This document shows positions 43,918-53,166 of a stretch of DNA of 64,000 bases, piece by piece. Made by a program: the position numbers and the translations under genes. The DNA lies in NCBI GenBank assembly GCA_013416445.1, contig JACCER010000009.1:1-64000 (forward strand), in the 5' to 3' direction. The notes under the pieces are model-generated. The model saw only the letters and a program-made list of their open reading frames with translations. It made no database searches and was not told where the DNA came from. Numbering within the stretch: the first letter of the stretch is position 1; each line of letters starts with the position of its first letter. Source of the DNA: Alcaligenaceae bacterium. GTDB taxonomy: Bacteria; Pseudomonadota; Gammaproteobacteria; Burkholderiales; Burkholderiaceae_B.

Positions 43918-43958
43918 TTGTTGGATTACGCGCCTGGCGGCGCTAATCTGACCTACGA
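43918..43958 (-). repeat. REP-like inverted repeat overlapping the HIT gene end
   Basis: TTGTTGGATTACGCGCC-TGGC-GGCGCTAATCTGACCTAC. On the minus strand GTAGGTCAGATTAG provides Arg-Ser-Asp-stop for the HIT-family gene. Confidence 0.87.
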
Positions 43959-44461
43959 AAGCTGTCAGTGCCATTCGCGTTGATTCGGCTTGCGTTCAAC
44001 GCGGCAGCCAGTTCGGCGTAATAGCGTGGCAGCAGCGCGTGTATGTTTTTTTTATGTATTTGCCAGGCCTGGTCGGCTGGTTCTGGCCTTGCTGGCGCGC
44101 TGGCCCAGATGGCTTCGGGAAAATGGCTGTCGTCGGTCCAGCGTGGAATAATATGCCAGTGCAGGTGGGGCGCCATATTGCCGAATTGCGCCAGATTGAT
44201 CTTGTCTGGCTGCAGCACTTGGCGCTGGACCTGCTCTACCAGCCAGACAGCGGCCATGAGGGTGTCGCGCTGGGCGGGTGCGAGGTCGGTCATTTCGCTG
44301 ACATGATCTTGCCATACGACGCGGGTAAGGCCTGGATGGGCGGCGTCGTCAGCAGCAATGACCCGTAACTGCAGGCCCCGCCAAAGCAGCGTGCCGCCGA
44401 TGGCGCGGCACAAGGGGCAATTGCTGCTTGCGGGGGCCATGGCTGGCGCGGCGTCAGGCAT
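43943..44461 (-). CDS. HIT family protein (Ap4A hydrolase-like)
   Basis: 172 residues from [14 protein letters not shown]; the start overlaps the trpC stop by eight bases. CPLCRAIGG at about residues 15-23 is a typical CxxC of these HIT proteins, and the catalytic triad motif [10 protein letters not shown] lies at about 103-112. Probably hydrolyses dinucleoside polyphosphates or nucleotidyl-AMP. Last gene of the trp transcription unit by position. The C-terminal Arg-Arg-Ser-Asp comes partly from a REP-like element. Confidence 0.9.
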   Translation of the reverse strand: MPDAAPAMAPASSNCPLCRAIGGTLLWRGLQLRVIAADDAAHPGLTRVVWQDHVSEMTDLAPAQRDTLMAAVWLVEQVQRQVLQPDKINLAQFGNMAPHLHWHIIPRWTDDSHFPEAIWASAPARPEPADQAWQIHKKNIHALLPRYYAELAAALNASRINANGTDSFRRSD

Positions 44462-45248
44462 GGAAAAACAGTTCTTGCAGCGCCGCACCGGGTTCTTCGG
44501 CGCGCATGAAAGCTTCACCCACCAAGAATGCCTGCACATTGTTGTCGCGCATTAGCTTTACGTCGTCAACGGTGAGTATGCCGCTTTCGGTGATGACGCG
44601 TTTGCCTTCGGGTATGGCCGACAGCAGATCGAGCGTGGTTTGCAGCGAGGTTTCAAAGCTGCGCAGATTGCGGTTATTGATGCCTACCAGCGAGGTTTTC
44701 AGTTCTAGTGCAAGGTCGAGTTCGGCGCGGTCATGGACTTCAACCAGAACGTCCATGCCCAGCTCAGTGGCAATGTCCTCGAATTCGCGTAGTTGTTGCG
44801 GGGCAAGGGCGGCCACGATCAACAGTATGCAGTCGGCGCCTATGGCGCGGGCATGTACGATTTGATAGGGATCTATCATGAAGTCTTTGCGCAGCACCGG
44901 CAGAGTGCAGGCGGCGCGCGCTTGGCGCAGGTAATCGTATGAGCCCTGGAAAAACTTCACGTCGGTAAGCACGGAAAGGCAGGCTGCGCCATGCGCGGCG
45001 TATGAACTGGCGATGTCAACCGGATTGAAGTTTTCGCGGATAACGCCCTTGGATGGCGAGGCTTTCTTGATTTCAGCAATGACGGCCGGCTTGCCAAGGG
45101 CGATCTTGTTTTCGATGGCGCGTGCAAAACCGCGCAAGTCTTTGCGGCTTTTGGCTTCGCGCAGCATATCGGCTTCGCTGCGCATTTGCCTTGCTGTGGC
45201 GATTTCGGTTTTTTTGGTATCGAGTATTTTGGCCAGAATATCGTTCAT
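44454..45248 (-). CDS. trpC: Indole-3-glycerol phosphate synthase
   Basis: 264 residues, TIM barrel, monofunctional (no fused TrpF). Family features: [16 protein letters not shown] at about residues 54-69 with catalytic Glu and Lys, [25 protein letters not shown] and ITESGI. Fourth step after chorismate in tryptophan synthesis. Start overlaps the trpD stop by four bases. Confidence 0.97.
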   Translation of the reverse strand: MNDILAKILDTKKTEIATARQMRSEADMLREAKSRKDLRGFARAIENKIALGKPAVIAEIKKASPSKGVIRENFNPVDIASSYAAHGAACLSVLTDVKFFQGSYDYLRQARAACTLPVLRKDFMIDPYQIVHARAIGADCILLIVAALAPQQLREFEDIATELGMDVLVEVHDRAELDLALELKTSLVGINNRNLRSFETSLQTTLDLLSAIPEGKRVITESGILTVDDVKLMRDNNVQAFLVGEAFMRAEEPGAALQELFFHA

Positions 45249-46279
45249 GGGGAAAGCGTCCGGGTATAAGTGCAGAATTCATCGAGCTTGGCGCGGGCTG
45301 CGCCGCTGGCCAATGCCTCAAAGGCCAGTTTCAGGCCTTCTTCTATGGAGCCAGCCTTGTTGCCTGCATAAATAGCCAGGCCAGCGTTAAAGCCAACGAT
45401 ATCACGAGCGGCGCCATCGACGTTGTTAAGAGCCTGCAGCACCATCTGGGCGGATTCCTCGCGATTGTTGACCCTGATGGAGCGATTAGACACCATTGCC
45501 ATGCCAAAGTCTTCAGGATGGATTTCGTATTCGCGCACCTGGCCGTCTTTCAGTTCGCCCACCAGAGTGGCTGCGCCCAGTGAGGCCTCGTCCATGCCGT
45601 CTTTGCCATGCACGATCAGGACATGCCTGGAGCCCAGGCGTTGCAGCACGCGTACCTGGATGCCGACCAGATCGGGATGGAATACGCCCATGAGCTGATT
45701 GGCGGCGTTGGCGGGGTTGGTCAGCGGCCCAAGAATATTGAAAATTGTGCGCACGGCGAGCTCTTTGCGCACGGCTGCGACGTTTTTCATGGCGCCGTGG
45801 TGCGCAGGTGCAAACATAAAGCCTATGCCGGTACTGTCTATGCTGTCGGCTACTTGCTCGGGGCTGAGCATGACTTGTGCGCCCAGAGCTTCGAGCACAT
45901 CGGCGCTGCCCGACGAGGACGAGGCGCTGCGATTGCCGTGTTTGGCGATTTTTACCCCCGCCGAAGCCGCCACGAACATGGAGGCGGTGGAAATATTGAA
46001 GGTGTTGGAGCCGTCACCTCCGGTGCCGCACATATCGAGCAACTCTTCGGGAGCCGAGGTGTGTACGGGGAGGGCGAATTCGCGCATGACCTGCGCCGCT
46101 GCGGCGATTTCACCTACGGTTTCCTTTTTGACGCGCAAGCCCATGATGAGCGCGCTGGCGATTTGCGGGGATACCTCGCCTCGCATCAGCATGCGCATCA
46201 GGTGCAGCATTTCGTCGTGGAAGATTTCGCGATGTTCGATACAGCGTGAAAGCGCTTCGGTTGGGGTAATGGTCATCAT
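45245..46279 (-). CDS. trpD: Anthranilate phosphoribosyltransferase
   Basis: 344 residues. Joins anthranilate with PRPP. Signature: [18 protein letters not shown] (about residues 82-99, PRPP pyrophosphate loop), [19 protein letters not shown] and the glycosyltransferase helix MRMLMRGE. Separate from trpG, 12 bp downstream of it. Starts at 46279 or the next codon are equivalent. Confidence 0.97.
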   Translation of the reverse strand: MMTITPTEALSRCIEHREIFHDEMLHLMRMLMRGEVSPQIASALIMGLRVKKETVGEIAAAAQVMREFALPVHTSAPEELLDMCGTGGDGSNTFNISTASMFVAASAGVKIAKHGNRSASSSSGSADVLEALGAQVMLSPEQVADSIDSTGIGFMFAPAHHGAMKNVAAVRKELAVRTIFNILGPLTNPANAANQLMGVFHPDLVGIQVRVLQRLGSRHVLIVHGKDGMDEASLGAATLVGELKDGQVREYEIHPEDFGMAMVSNRSIRVNNREESAQMVLQALNNVDGAARDIVGFNAGLAIYAGNKAGSIEEGLKLAFEALASGAARAKLDEFCTYTRTLSP

Positions 46280-46291
46280 GGTCTCGTGGCT

Positions 46292-46861
46292 TTATATTTT
46301 TACATTCAGGAAGTTTTGCAATAATGCGTGGCCGTGTTCACTGAGTATGGATTCTGGGTGGAATTGCACGCCAAAAACAGGCAAGGTCTTGTGGCGTAGC
46401 CCCATGATTTCCCCGTCGGCGGTTTCAGCGGTGATTTCCAGGCAGTCAGGCAGGGTATCGCGTCTGACCGCCAGCGAATGGTAGCGGGTCACGGTAAAGG
46501 GCGAAGGCAGGCCCGTAAAAACGTCAGTGCCTGTATGGGTTATTTCCGACACTTTGCCATGCATGATCTGCCTGGCACGCACGATATCGCCACCGTAGGC
46601 GGCGCCTATGGCTTGATGGCCCAGGCATACGCCCAGTATGGGCAGCTTGCCGGCGAAATGCCGGATCAGCTCTATGGAAATGCCAGCCTCGGCGGGCGAG
46701 CATGGGCCAGGTGATACGCAGATGCGTTCTGGCTGCATGGCGATGACATCTGCCACGCTGACTTGGTCGTTGCGGCGAACCTCAACGTCTTCGCCCAGTT
46801 CGCCAAAATATTGCACCAGGTTATAGGTAAAAGAATCGTAGTTATCAAGCATCAATAGCAT
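46292..46861 (-). CDS. trpG: Anthranilate synthase component II (glutamine amidotransferase)
   Basis: 189 residues, class I amidotransferase. [18 protein letters not shown] start; nucleophile Cys in [10 protein letters not shown] at about residues 77-86; catalytic His and Glu in [14 protein letters not shown] near the C-terminus. Supplies ammonia to TrpE; may also serve p-aminobenzoate synthesis. 30 bp after trpE. Confidence 0.97.
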   Translation of the reverse strand: MLLMLDNYDSFTYNLVQYFGELGEDVEVRRNDQVSVADVIAMQPERICVSPGPCSPAEAGISIELIRHFAGKLPILGVCLGHQAIGAAYGGDIVRARQIMHGKVSEITHTGTDVFTGLPSPFTVTRYHSLAVRRDTLPDCLEITAETADGEIMGLRHKTLPVFGVQFHPESILSEHGHALLQNFLNVKI

Positions 46862-46891
46862 GAGTGTCTCCTTGGGATGATGCTTTGCGCG

Positions 46892-48412
46892 TCAAATGGG
46901 TTCGTCGAGGCCAAACTGTACTTGTTCCGCGGCCCGTAATACGGCGCGCGCCTTGGCTTCTGTTTCTTGCCATTCTTTTTCGGGGTCGGAGTCAGCCACG
47001 ATACCGGCGGCGGCCTGTACATACAGCATGCCGTCTTTGACGATGCCGGTGCGTATTGCAATGGCAACGTCCATTTCGCCGCCGTAGCTCAGGTAGCCGG
47101 CTGCGCCGCCGTAGATACCCCGGCGCACGGGTTCGAGTTCATCGATGATTTCCATGGCGCGTACCTTGGGGGCGCCAGTGAGTGTGCCGGCGGGGAAAGT
47201 GGCGCGCAGTACATCCATATTGCTCATGCCGTCGTGCAGTTCGCCGCAAACATTGGAAACGAGGTGCATGACATGGGAATAGCGTTCTATGGTCATGGTG
47301 TCGGTCACTTCGACGGACCCTGTCTTGGCGACACGGCCGACATCGTTGCGGGCCAAATCGATAAGCATGACGTGTTCGGCGCGTTCTTTGGGATCGGCCA
47401 ACAGTTCTTCAGCCAATTGCGCGTCTTGTTCGGGCGTGGCGCCGCGTTTGCGCGTGCCGGCCAGTGGACGGATGGTGACCATGGTTTTTTCTTTGTCGGC
47501 CTCGGCCACGATTTCCTGGCGCACCAGGATTTCAGGCGATGAGCCCACCACCTGGAAATTGTCGAAATTCCAGTAGTACATGTAGGGTGACGGGTTCAGC
47601 GAGCGCAGCGAACGATACAAGGATAGTGGCGAGTCGCGGAATGGCTTGGTGATGACTTGGCCTATTTGCACTTGCATCAAGTCGCCGGCGGCGATGTATT
47701 CCTTGGCCTTGAGCACGGCGGCAATATAGTCTTCTTTGGCGAAGTCGCGCCGGCTGGCGGTTTGCATGCTGGCGTAGGCGTAGGGGATAACAACGGGTGT
47801 ACGGAGTTTTTCGCGCAGTTCTTTCAGGCGGCGCTTGGCAAGGGCGTAGCTTTCCGCTTGTGCCGGGTCGGCGTACACAATCAGGTAGGTGCGGCCCGCC
47901 AGGTTGTCGACAATGACCAGTTCGTCGATTTGCAGCAGCATGATGTCGGGCGTGCCTTCGTCCTGGCCGGCCGGGAAAGGCTTGACGGCTGGACCCAGGC
48001 GCGGTTCGATGTTGCGTACGGCGTCGTAGCCGAAGTAGCCAGCCAGGCCGCCCGCAAAGCGCGGCATGCCGGGGCGTATGGCAACCTTGAATCGCTGCTG
48101 GAAGGATTCGATAAAGCTGAGCGGGTCGCCCTCGTGCGTCTCGACCACTTTACCCTGGTGCAAGATTTCGGTAGTGGTGCCGCTGGACCGTATTACCGTT
48201 TTGGCGGGCAAGCCAATGAATGAATAGCGCCCGAAGCGCTCGCCGCCCACGACGGACTCAAGCAGGCAACTGTTGCGCCCCCCTTCGGGGCCGTTGTGAG
48301 CCAGTTTCAGATAGATGGCAAGCGGGGTGTCCAGGTCGGCATAGGTTTCGGCAATAAGAGGAATGCGGTTGTAGCCTTGTGCCGCCAGCGCATTGAATTC
48401 GATTTCCGTCAT
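46892..48412 (-). CDS. trpE: Anthranilate synthase component I
   Basis: 506 residues. N-terminal half carries the tryptophan feedback region with NSCLLESVVGGERFGRYSFI (LLES motif, about residues 47-66). The chorismate-binding half includes IRPLAGTRKRGA, DLARNDVGRV and GTLTGAPKVRAMEIID. First enzyme of the pathway; under a transcription attenuator in its leader. Confidence 0.97.
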   Translation of the reverse strand: MTEIEFNALAAQGYNRIPLIAETYADLDTPLAIYLKLAHNGPEGGRNSCLLESVVGGERFGRYSFIGLPAKTVIRSSGTTTEILHQGKVVETHEGDPLSFIESFQQRFKVAIRPGMPRFAGGLAGYFGYDAVRNIEPRLGPAVKPFPAGQDEGTPDIMLLQIDELVIVDNLAGRTYLIVYADPAQAESYALAKRRLKELREKLRTPVVIPYAYASMQTASRRDFAKEDYIAAVLKAKEYIAAGDLMQVQIGQVITKPFRDSPLSLYRSLRSLNPSPYMYYWNFDNFQVVGSSPEILVRQEIVAEADKEKTMVTIRPLAGTRKRGATPEQDAQLAEELLADPKERAEHVMLIDLARNDVGRVAKTGSVEVTDTMTIERYSHVMHLVSNVCGELHDGMSNMDVLRATFPAGTLTGAPKVRAMEIIDELEPVRRGIYGGAAGYLSYGGEMDVAIAIRTGIVKDGMLYVQAAAGIVADSDPEKEWQETEAKARAVLRAAEQVQFGLDEPI

Positions 48413-48455
48413 AAAAGTCTCTGTGAAATGTTTACATAGAGGCCGGGACTTGAAT

Positions 48456-48489
48456 CAAAAAAAGCCCGGCCATTTTCAGGTTCCGGGCT
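48456..48489 (-). terminator. trp attenuator terminator hairpin
   Basis: On the minus strand AGCCCGG (48489-48483) pairs with CCGGGCT (48469-48463), followed by seven or more T. It lies between the trpL leader peptide and trpE. Its 5' arm can instead pair with GTTCTGGG at 48564-48557 (end of trpL), giving an antiterminator. Confidence 0.88.
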
Positions 48490-48553
48490 GTGCTTTTTGT
48501 AATGCTGACGACACGTAAAAGACAAGGTCTTTGGTGCCGGGAGTGGATTACCG

Positions 48554-48628
48554 CTACCCAGAACACAAACGCCACCAGCGCCAGTTGGCGCAGGGCGTAA
48601 TGCTGTAATAGGTAACGGTAGTGGTCAT
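48554..48628 (-). CDS. trpL: trp operon leader peptide with three Trp codons
   Basis: 24 codons: MTTTVTYYSITPCAN followed by Trp-Arg-Trp-Trp, then RLCSG and TAG. Trp codons are at positions 16, 18 and 19, far above chance. The peptide ends inside the antiterminator segment, and an intrinsic terminator follows 65 bp later, the classical attenuation layout. Ribosome stalling at the Trp codons under tryptophan shortage should favour the antiterminator. The start codon is 16 bp after the gph stop and lacks a strong ribosome site. Confidence 0.88.
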   Translation of the reverse strand: MTTTVTYYSITPCANWRWWRLCSG

Positions 48629-48643
48629 GAATATTTGGTGCGG

Positions 48644-49315
48644 CTAGTTGCGAAGCGCCCACTGGGCCGCCTCGTTGATGGACATAACTATATCATCTAC
48701 TTCCAGAGAACGCACGTCCATTCCTTCGTTGTAGCCGTAGGGCACGGCCAGCACAGTGATATTGGCCGCCCGAGCAGCCAGGGCGTCGTTGACCGAATCG
48801 CCTATGGCCAGGGCGTTTTCAGGAGCGACCTGCAGCAGTGTGCAGGCGTGCAGCAAAGGCATGGGGTCGGGTTTTTTACGGGTGCAGGTATCGCCGCACA
48901 CAATGTGCTCGAAAAAGTTGGCAATGCCTGCGCTTTTCAATAACGGGTGCGTAAATTCGGCTGGCTTGTTGGTGACGATGGCCATTTTCAGGCCGGCATC
49001 CTTGAACGCGTTCAAGCCTTCCAGCGCCCCTGGGTACAAGGTGGCTTGGTCGCCATTGACCGCGTGGTAGTGACGGCCGAAGATGTCCAGCCCCTGCTGG
49101 ATGTCGTTGGCGCTGGGTGTTGAACCGGCAGGGTTGTTCGATAGCGTCAGCATGATCAGGTGTTCTGTGCCCTTGCCTATATAGCTGGCAATGGTGTCTT
49201 GCGGCAGCGGCGCCAGCCCAAGCTCTACGCGGGTGGCGTTGGCGGCATGGGCCAGGTCGGGGATGGTGTCTAGCAGGGTTCCGTCAAGGTCTATCAGTAC
49301 AGCGGCGAAAGGCAT
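48644..49315 (-). CDS. gph: Phosphoglycolate phosphatase
   Basis: 223 residues, HAD superfamily. Motif I LIDLDGTLLDT (about residues 7-17) with nucleophile Asp, motif II IVTNKP, motif III Lys in RKKPDPMPLLHA, motif IV AIGDSVNDALAAR. Dephosphorylates 2-phosphoglycolate, a DNA-repair and photorespiratory by-product. Gene order rpe-gph-trpE is conserved in related bacteria. Confidence 0.93.
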   Translation of the reverse strand: MPFAAVLIDLDGTLLDTIPDLAHAANATRVELGLAPLPQDTIASYIGKGTEHLIMLTLSNNPAGSTPSANDIQQGLDIFGRHYHAVNGDQATLYPGALEGLNAFKDAGLKMAIVTNKPAEFTHPLLKSAGIANFFEHIVCGDTCTRKKPDPMPLLHACTLLQVAPENALAIGDSVNDALAARAANITVLAVPYGYNEGMDVRSLEVDDIVMSINEAAQWALRN

Positions 49316-49330
49316 GGGGCGTCTCTTGTG

Positions 49331-49370
49331 TTTGTCGGATTATGCGCCTTTGGCGCTAATCTTACCTACG
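49331..49370 (-). repeat. REP-like inverted repeat supplying the rpe stop codon
   Basis: TTGTCGGATTATGCGCC-TTT-GGCGCTAATCTTACCTAC. On the minus strand GTAGG contains the TAG stop of rpe (49366-49368). Sits between rpe and gph. Confidence 0.86.
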
Positions 49371-50067
49371 CGGAAATGGATTCAGCTTTGGCGATTTCCG
49401 CACGCATGGCGTCGATTACTGTTTTGTAGTCGGGTTGGCCGAAAATAGCGGAACCTGCCACAAAGGTATCGGCGCCGGCTGCGCGTATGGCCGATATATT
49501 GCTTGTATTGACCCCCCCGTCGACTTCCAGGGCTATACGCTGCCCGCCGTTATTGATCCAGGCGTCGATTTTGCGGCGCGCCTGGGCAAGCTTGGGCAAG
49601 GTGCCGGGTATGAACTTCTGCCCGCCAAAGCCAGGGTTGACCGACATCAGGAGTACGACATCAAGCTTGTCCATGACGTAGTCCATCCATTCGAGCGAGG
49701 TGGCCGGATTGAATACCAGGCCCGCCAGGCAGCCATGTTCTTTGATCAGTGACAAGGTTCGGTCGGGATGGCGTGACGCTTCGGGGTGGAAAGTAATAAT
49801 ATTGGCGCCCGCTTTGGCAAATTGCGGGATAATGGCGTCTACCGGTTCAACCATGAGGTGTACGTCTATGGGCGCATCGGTGTGTGGTCGCAAGGCCTCG
49901 CAAACCATGGGGCCCATGGTCAGGTTCGGTACATAATGGTTGTCCATGACATCGAAATGTATCCAGTCGGCGCCAGCGGCAACAACATTTTTTACTTCTT
50001 CGCCCAGGCGGGCAAAATCTGCCGCCAGCAAGCTGGGGGCGATACGGGCAGGTTGGGTAAATGGCAT
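49366..50067 (-). CDS. rpe: Ribulose-phosphate 3-epimerase
   Basis: 233 residues, TIM barrel. [17 protein letters not shown] start; [12 protein letters not shown] (catalytic Asp and His, about residues 38-49); [21 protein letters not shown]; and [11 protein letters not shown] with second Asp. Pentose phosphate pathway. First gene of the rpe-gph-trp group; stop codon supplied by a REP-like element. Confidence 0.96.
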   Translation of the reverse strand: MPFTQPARIAPSLLAADFARLGEEVKNVVAAGADWIHFDVMDNHYVPNLTMGPMVCEALRPHTDAPIDVHLMVEPVDAIIPQFAKAGANIITFHPEASRHPDRTLSLIKEHGCLAGLVFNPATSLEWMDYVMDKLDVVLLMSVNPGFGGQKFIPGTLPKLAQARRKIDAWINNGGQRIALEVDGGVNTSNISAIRAAGADTFVAGSAIFGQPDYKTVIDAMRAEIAKAESISA

Positions 50068-50183
50068 GGAAAAGACACCAGTTGTTAGATAATGACCAAA
50101 ACAGCGAATATGCCATTATTACAGGTTAGTGCTGACTTTCCTTTTAAATACGGCGGCTACCACATTTAATTCGGAACCTGAAC

Positions 50184-50558
50184 ATGAAACCTTACGATAT
50201 TGCAGTAACCGTTACACCCCAGTATTTGCCCGAGCAATCCGAGCCCGACGAACAGCAATTCGTGTTTGCCTATACCGTGCGCATCACCAACAAGGGCGAG
50301 CATGCCGCACAGGTCATCAGCCGTCACTGGATCATCACCGATGGTCAGCAGCACACCCAAGAAGTGCGAGGCTTGGGCGTAGTGGGCCAGCAGCCTTTGC
50401 TGAACCCTGGTGAAACCTTTGAATACACCAGCGGCTGTCCTTTGCCGACACCGGTGGGTACCATGCGTGGTACCTATCACTGCGTCGGTGAAAATGGCAT
50501 TCCCTTCGAAGTGCCCATCCTGGAGTTTGTCCTGGCAATGCCGCGCACCCTGCACTAA
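50184..50558 (+). CDS. apaG: ApaG family protein
   Basis: 124 residues, all-beta fibronectin-like domain. Conserved pattern: FAYTVRITNKGEHAAQVISR, RHWIITDGQQHTQEVRGLGV, GQQPLLNPGETFEYTSGCPL and GTMRGTYHCV. Binds small phosphorylated compounds in structural studies; the cellular role is unclear. Divergent from rpe, upstream of mltA. Confidence 0.95.
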   Translation: MKPYDIAVTVTPQYLPEQSEPDEQQFVFAYTVRITNKGEHAAQVISRHWIITDGQQHTQEVRGLGVVGQQPLLNPGETFEYTSGCPLPTPVGTMRGTYHCVGENGIPFEVPILEFVLAMPRTLH

Positions 50559-50578
50559 TTTGTAGCTCTGGTCTCTTT

Positions 50579-51859
50579 ATGAAAAGAATTCTGTTTTCTG
50601 CAACACTGCTGGCCTTCCTGGCAGCATGCAGTACCGTTCCGAGTACGCCTGAATCCGAAGTTGCAGCCGTCCCTGAAAACATTGCCGAGCAACCGCTGCG
50701 AGTGCCTTCGCTCGACGCCATGCGCGACACCCCCGCCCGCGCTCTGGCAGGCAAGTTTCAGCAGGAATCCTGGGCTGCGTTGCCTGGCTGGAAAAACGAT
50801 GACCTGGCGCATGTCTGGAAGGCCTTCATCAACAACTGCAAGGGCTTGATGCGGCCCGTTTCCGGTTCGCTGGCGATGCAGGCACGAGCCACGCCACGGG
50901 CCTGGCAGCCAGTATGCGCCGCAGCAGCGCAGTCGGGGCTTGCGACCCAGGCCGCGGCCGGGGCAGAAGTCAGGCAGTTTTTACAGGCCCAGTTGCAGCC
51001 ATGGCGGCTGCTCGATGCAGCAGGCAAGCCCGCGCAAAACACGGTTACAGGCTACTACGAGCCCTTGGTGCGTGCCTCCCGCAAGCGTCATGGCGAATAC
51101 CAGTGGCCTTTGTATACAGCGCCCGACGATCTCCTTACTATCGACTTGGGGGCGGTATACCCCGAACTCGCTGGTAAGCGTATTCGTGGCAAGCTTGCCG
51201 GCAAGCGCGTAGTACCTTACGACACTCGTGCTGAAATCGCCAAGTCCGCGGCGCGCCAACCGCCTGTCATTGTCTGGGTCAACGATCCGGTCGAAGCGTT
51301 TTTCCTGCAAATACAGGGCTCGGGCCGGGCGCAACTCGATAACGGCAGCACCGTAAGGCTGGCCTATGCCGACCACAATGGGCGCCCTTACGCTTCCATA
51401 GGCCAATGGCTGGCCAAACAGGGCGAACTGCCGCTGGCCCAGACTTCCATGCAAAATATCAAGGCTTGGGCCAAGCGCAACCCCAAGCGTGTGCAGGAAA
51501 TGCTCAATGCCAATCCGGCCATGGTGTTTTTCAACGAGGAAGCCATAACCGATGTCGAACTGGGTCCCAAAGGCGCCTATAGCATTCCCCTGATCGGGCA
51601 GCGGGCCATTGCGGTTGACACCACCTTTGTGCCTCTAGGCGCCCCTGTGTTCCTGGCGACCACCTATCCGGCCACCAGCCAGCCCCTTGAGCGCCTGGTA
51701 TTCGCGCAAGATACGGGGGCTGCCATCAAGGGGGCGGGTCGTACCGATTTTTACTGGGGTTTTGGCGACGAGGCCGGTGCAATGGCCGGGCGCATGAAGC
51801 AGCGCGGAGACACCTGGGTATTATGGCCTAAACAAGCAGGAGCCCCGAGCGCACGATGA
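50579..51859 (+). CDS. mltA: Membrane-bound lytic murein transglycosylase A
   Basis: 426 residues. Lipoprotein signal ends LAFLAACSTVP with Cys at about residue 18. MltA domain: TGYYEPLVRASRKRHGEYQW, FLQIQGSGRAQLDNG, and a C-terminal 3D domain AVDTTFVPLGAPVF ... AQDTGAAIKGAGRTDFYWG with the three Asp residues expected. Stop overlaps the next start by four bases. Confidence 0.95.
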   Translation: MKRILFSATLLAFLAACSTVPSTPESEVAAVPENIAEQPLRVPSLDAMRDTPARALAGKFQQESWAALPGWKNDDLAHVWKAFINNCKGLMRPVSGSLAMQARATPRAWQPVCAAAAQSGLATQAAAGAEVRQFLQAQLQPWRLLDAAGKPAQNTVTGYYEPLVRASRKRHGEYQWPLYTAPDDLLTIDLGAVYPELAGKRIRGKLAGKRVVPYDTRAEIAKSAARQPPVIVWVNDPVEAFFLQIQGSGRAQLDNGSTVRLAYADHNGRPYASIGQWLAKQGELPLAQTSMQNIKAWAKRNPKRVQEMLNANPAMVFFNEEAITDVELGPKGAYSIPLIGQRAIAVDTTFVPLGAPVFLATTYPATSQPLERLVFAQDTGAAIKGAGRTDFYWGFGDEAGAMAGRMKQRGDTWVLWPKQAGAPSAR

Positions 51860-53028
51860 CTAAAGAATCTGTATTGGTATGCGGCGGCGGCATTGCCGGC
51901 CTGGCCGCCACGCTAGGACTGGCCAAGGCTGGGTTCAATGTCGCGCTGATCGCTCCCGGAACTACACCTGCGTCGGCGCCCACTGATACCTATAGCCCAA
52001 GGGTGTACGCTATTTCAGCTGCCAGCCAGGCGTTTCTGGCCAGGCTGGGTGTATGGAACATGATGGACGCGCGTCGGCTGACGCCCGTAGAGGCCATGGA
52101 AGTCTATGGTGACGGCGGCGGCAGCTTGAATCTGCAGGCCTGGCAGGCAGCCCAGACCGCCTTGGCATGGATAGTCGAGTCCAGCGAAATAGAGCGCGCA
52201 CTGCACCAGGCTGTGCAGGTATTTGGGGTGGCCTGGCACCAAGAGAAATTCCAGCGGCTGGAGTCCAATACGGTGTTCACCGATACGGGCCGGGCGCTGA
52301 AAGCCGACTTGCTGGTAGGCGCCGACGGCGCCCAGTCGCCGGTGCGTACGGCGGCGGGAATACATCACGACTCCAGGCCATATGGAGATATGGGTCTGGT
52401 GCTGCACCTGGATGCCGAGCTGCCACACCAAAATATAGCCATGCAGTGGTTTACGGGCGACTCTATACTGGCGCTCTTGCCCTTGCCGGATACCGCTGAT
52501 GGTCATCAGGTGTCCATGGTGTGGTCCATGCCTGAAGCCATGGCAAAAGCGCTCATGGCGCTGCCCGAAGACGAGCGCAACAAAAATCTTGAAGTCAGGC
52601 TGGCGGCGATCAGCAATGGACGCCTGGGGCGATTAACTGCACGCAGCCCCATGTTTGGGTTCCCGCTGTTCCTTGACCAAAGCGGCATGGTGGCGCCTGG
52701 CGTTGCCCTGGTCAGCGATGCCGCGCACCGCGTACATCCGCTGGCGGGGCAGGGGCTGAATCTTGGCTTGGCCGATGTTGCGGAACTTATACGAGTTCTG
52801 GGCGACAAAGAAACATACAGAGGGCCGGGCGATTTGCGAGTATTGCATCGTTACCGGCGCGCACGCGCCGAGCCCATCATGGCCATGCGTGTTGCCACCG
52901 ATGGCCTGCATCGTTTGTTTGCCGTTCAGGCGGCGCCTGTAGCCTGGGCCCGCAATGTCGGCATGCAGTGCGTTGATCATTTGCCGTTTATCAAGCGCTT
53001 CTTGATCGGTGGCGCGTCTGGTTCGTAA
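51856..53028 (+). CDS. UbiH/UbiF/VisC family FAD-dependent hydroxylase
   Basis: 390 residues. FAD dinucleotide motif VCGGGIAGLAATLGLAKAG at about residues 8-26; DG motif LVGADGAQSPVRTAAG; and the second FAD site ALVSDAAHRVHPLAGQGLNL at about 288-307. Such enzymes add ring hydroxyls in ubiquinone synthesis; which position cannot be told from sequence. Coupled to mltA by an ATGA overlap. Confidence 0.9.
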   Translation: MTKESVLVCGGGIAGLAATLGLAKAGFNVALIAPGTTPASAPTDTYSPRVYAISAASQAFLARLGVWNMMDARRLTPVEAMEVYGDGGGSLNLQAWQAAQTALAWIVESSEIERALHQAVQVFGVAWHQEKFQRLESNTVFTDTGRALKADLLVGADGAQSPVRTAAGIHHDSRPYGDMGLVLHLDAELPHQNIAMQWFTGDSILALLPLPDTADGHQVSMVWSMPEAMAKALMALPEDERNKNLEVRLAAISNGRLGRLTARSPMFGFPLFLDQSGMVAPGVALVSDAAHRVHPLAGQGLNLGLADVAELIRVLGDKETYRGPGDLRVLHRYRRARAEPIMAMRVATDGLHRLFAVQAAPVAWARNVGMQCVDHLPFIKRFLIGGASGS

Positions 53029-53039
53029 TTGGCAGGCGG

Positions 53040-53074
53040 GTAGGTCGGGTTAGCCGAAGGCATAATCCGACAAC
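53040..53074 (+). repeat. REP-like inverted repeat
   Basis: GTAGGTCGGGTTAG-CCGAAGG-CATAATCCGACAACCAACGC between the hydroxylase gene and dsbC. Confidence 0.87.
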
Positions 53075-53166
53075 CAACGCCACAACCATACGAAAGGCGC
53101 AGCATTCGGTAAAACACGGCCGTACAACAAAATATTATCTACACCCATACCTAATCAGGAGTATCT

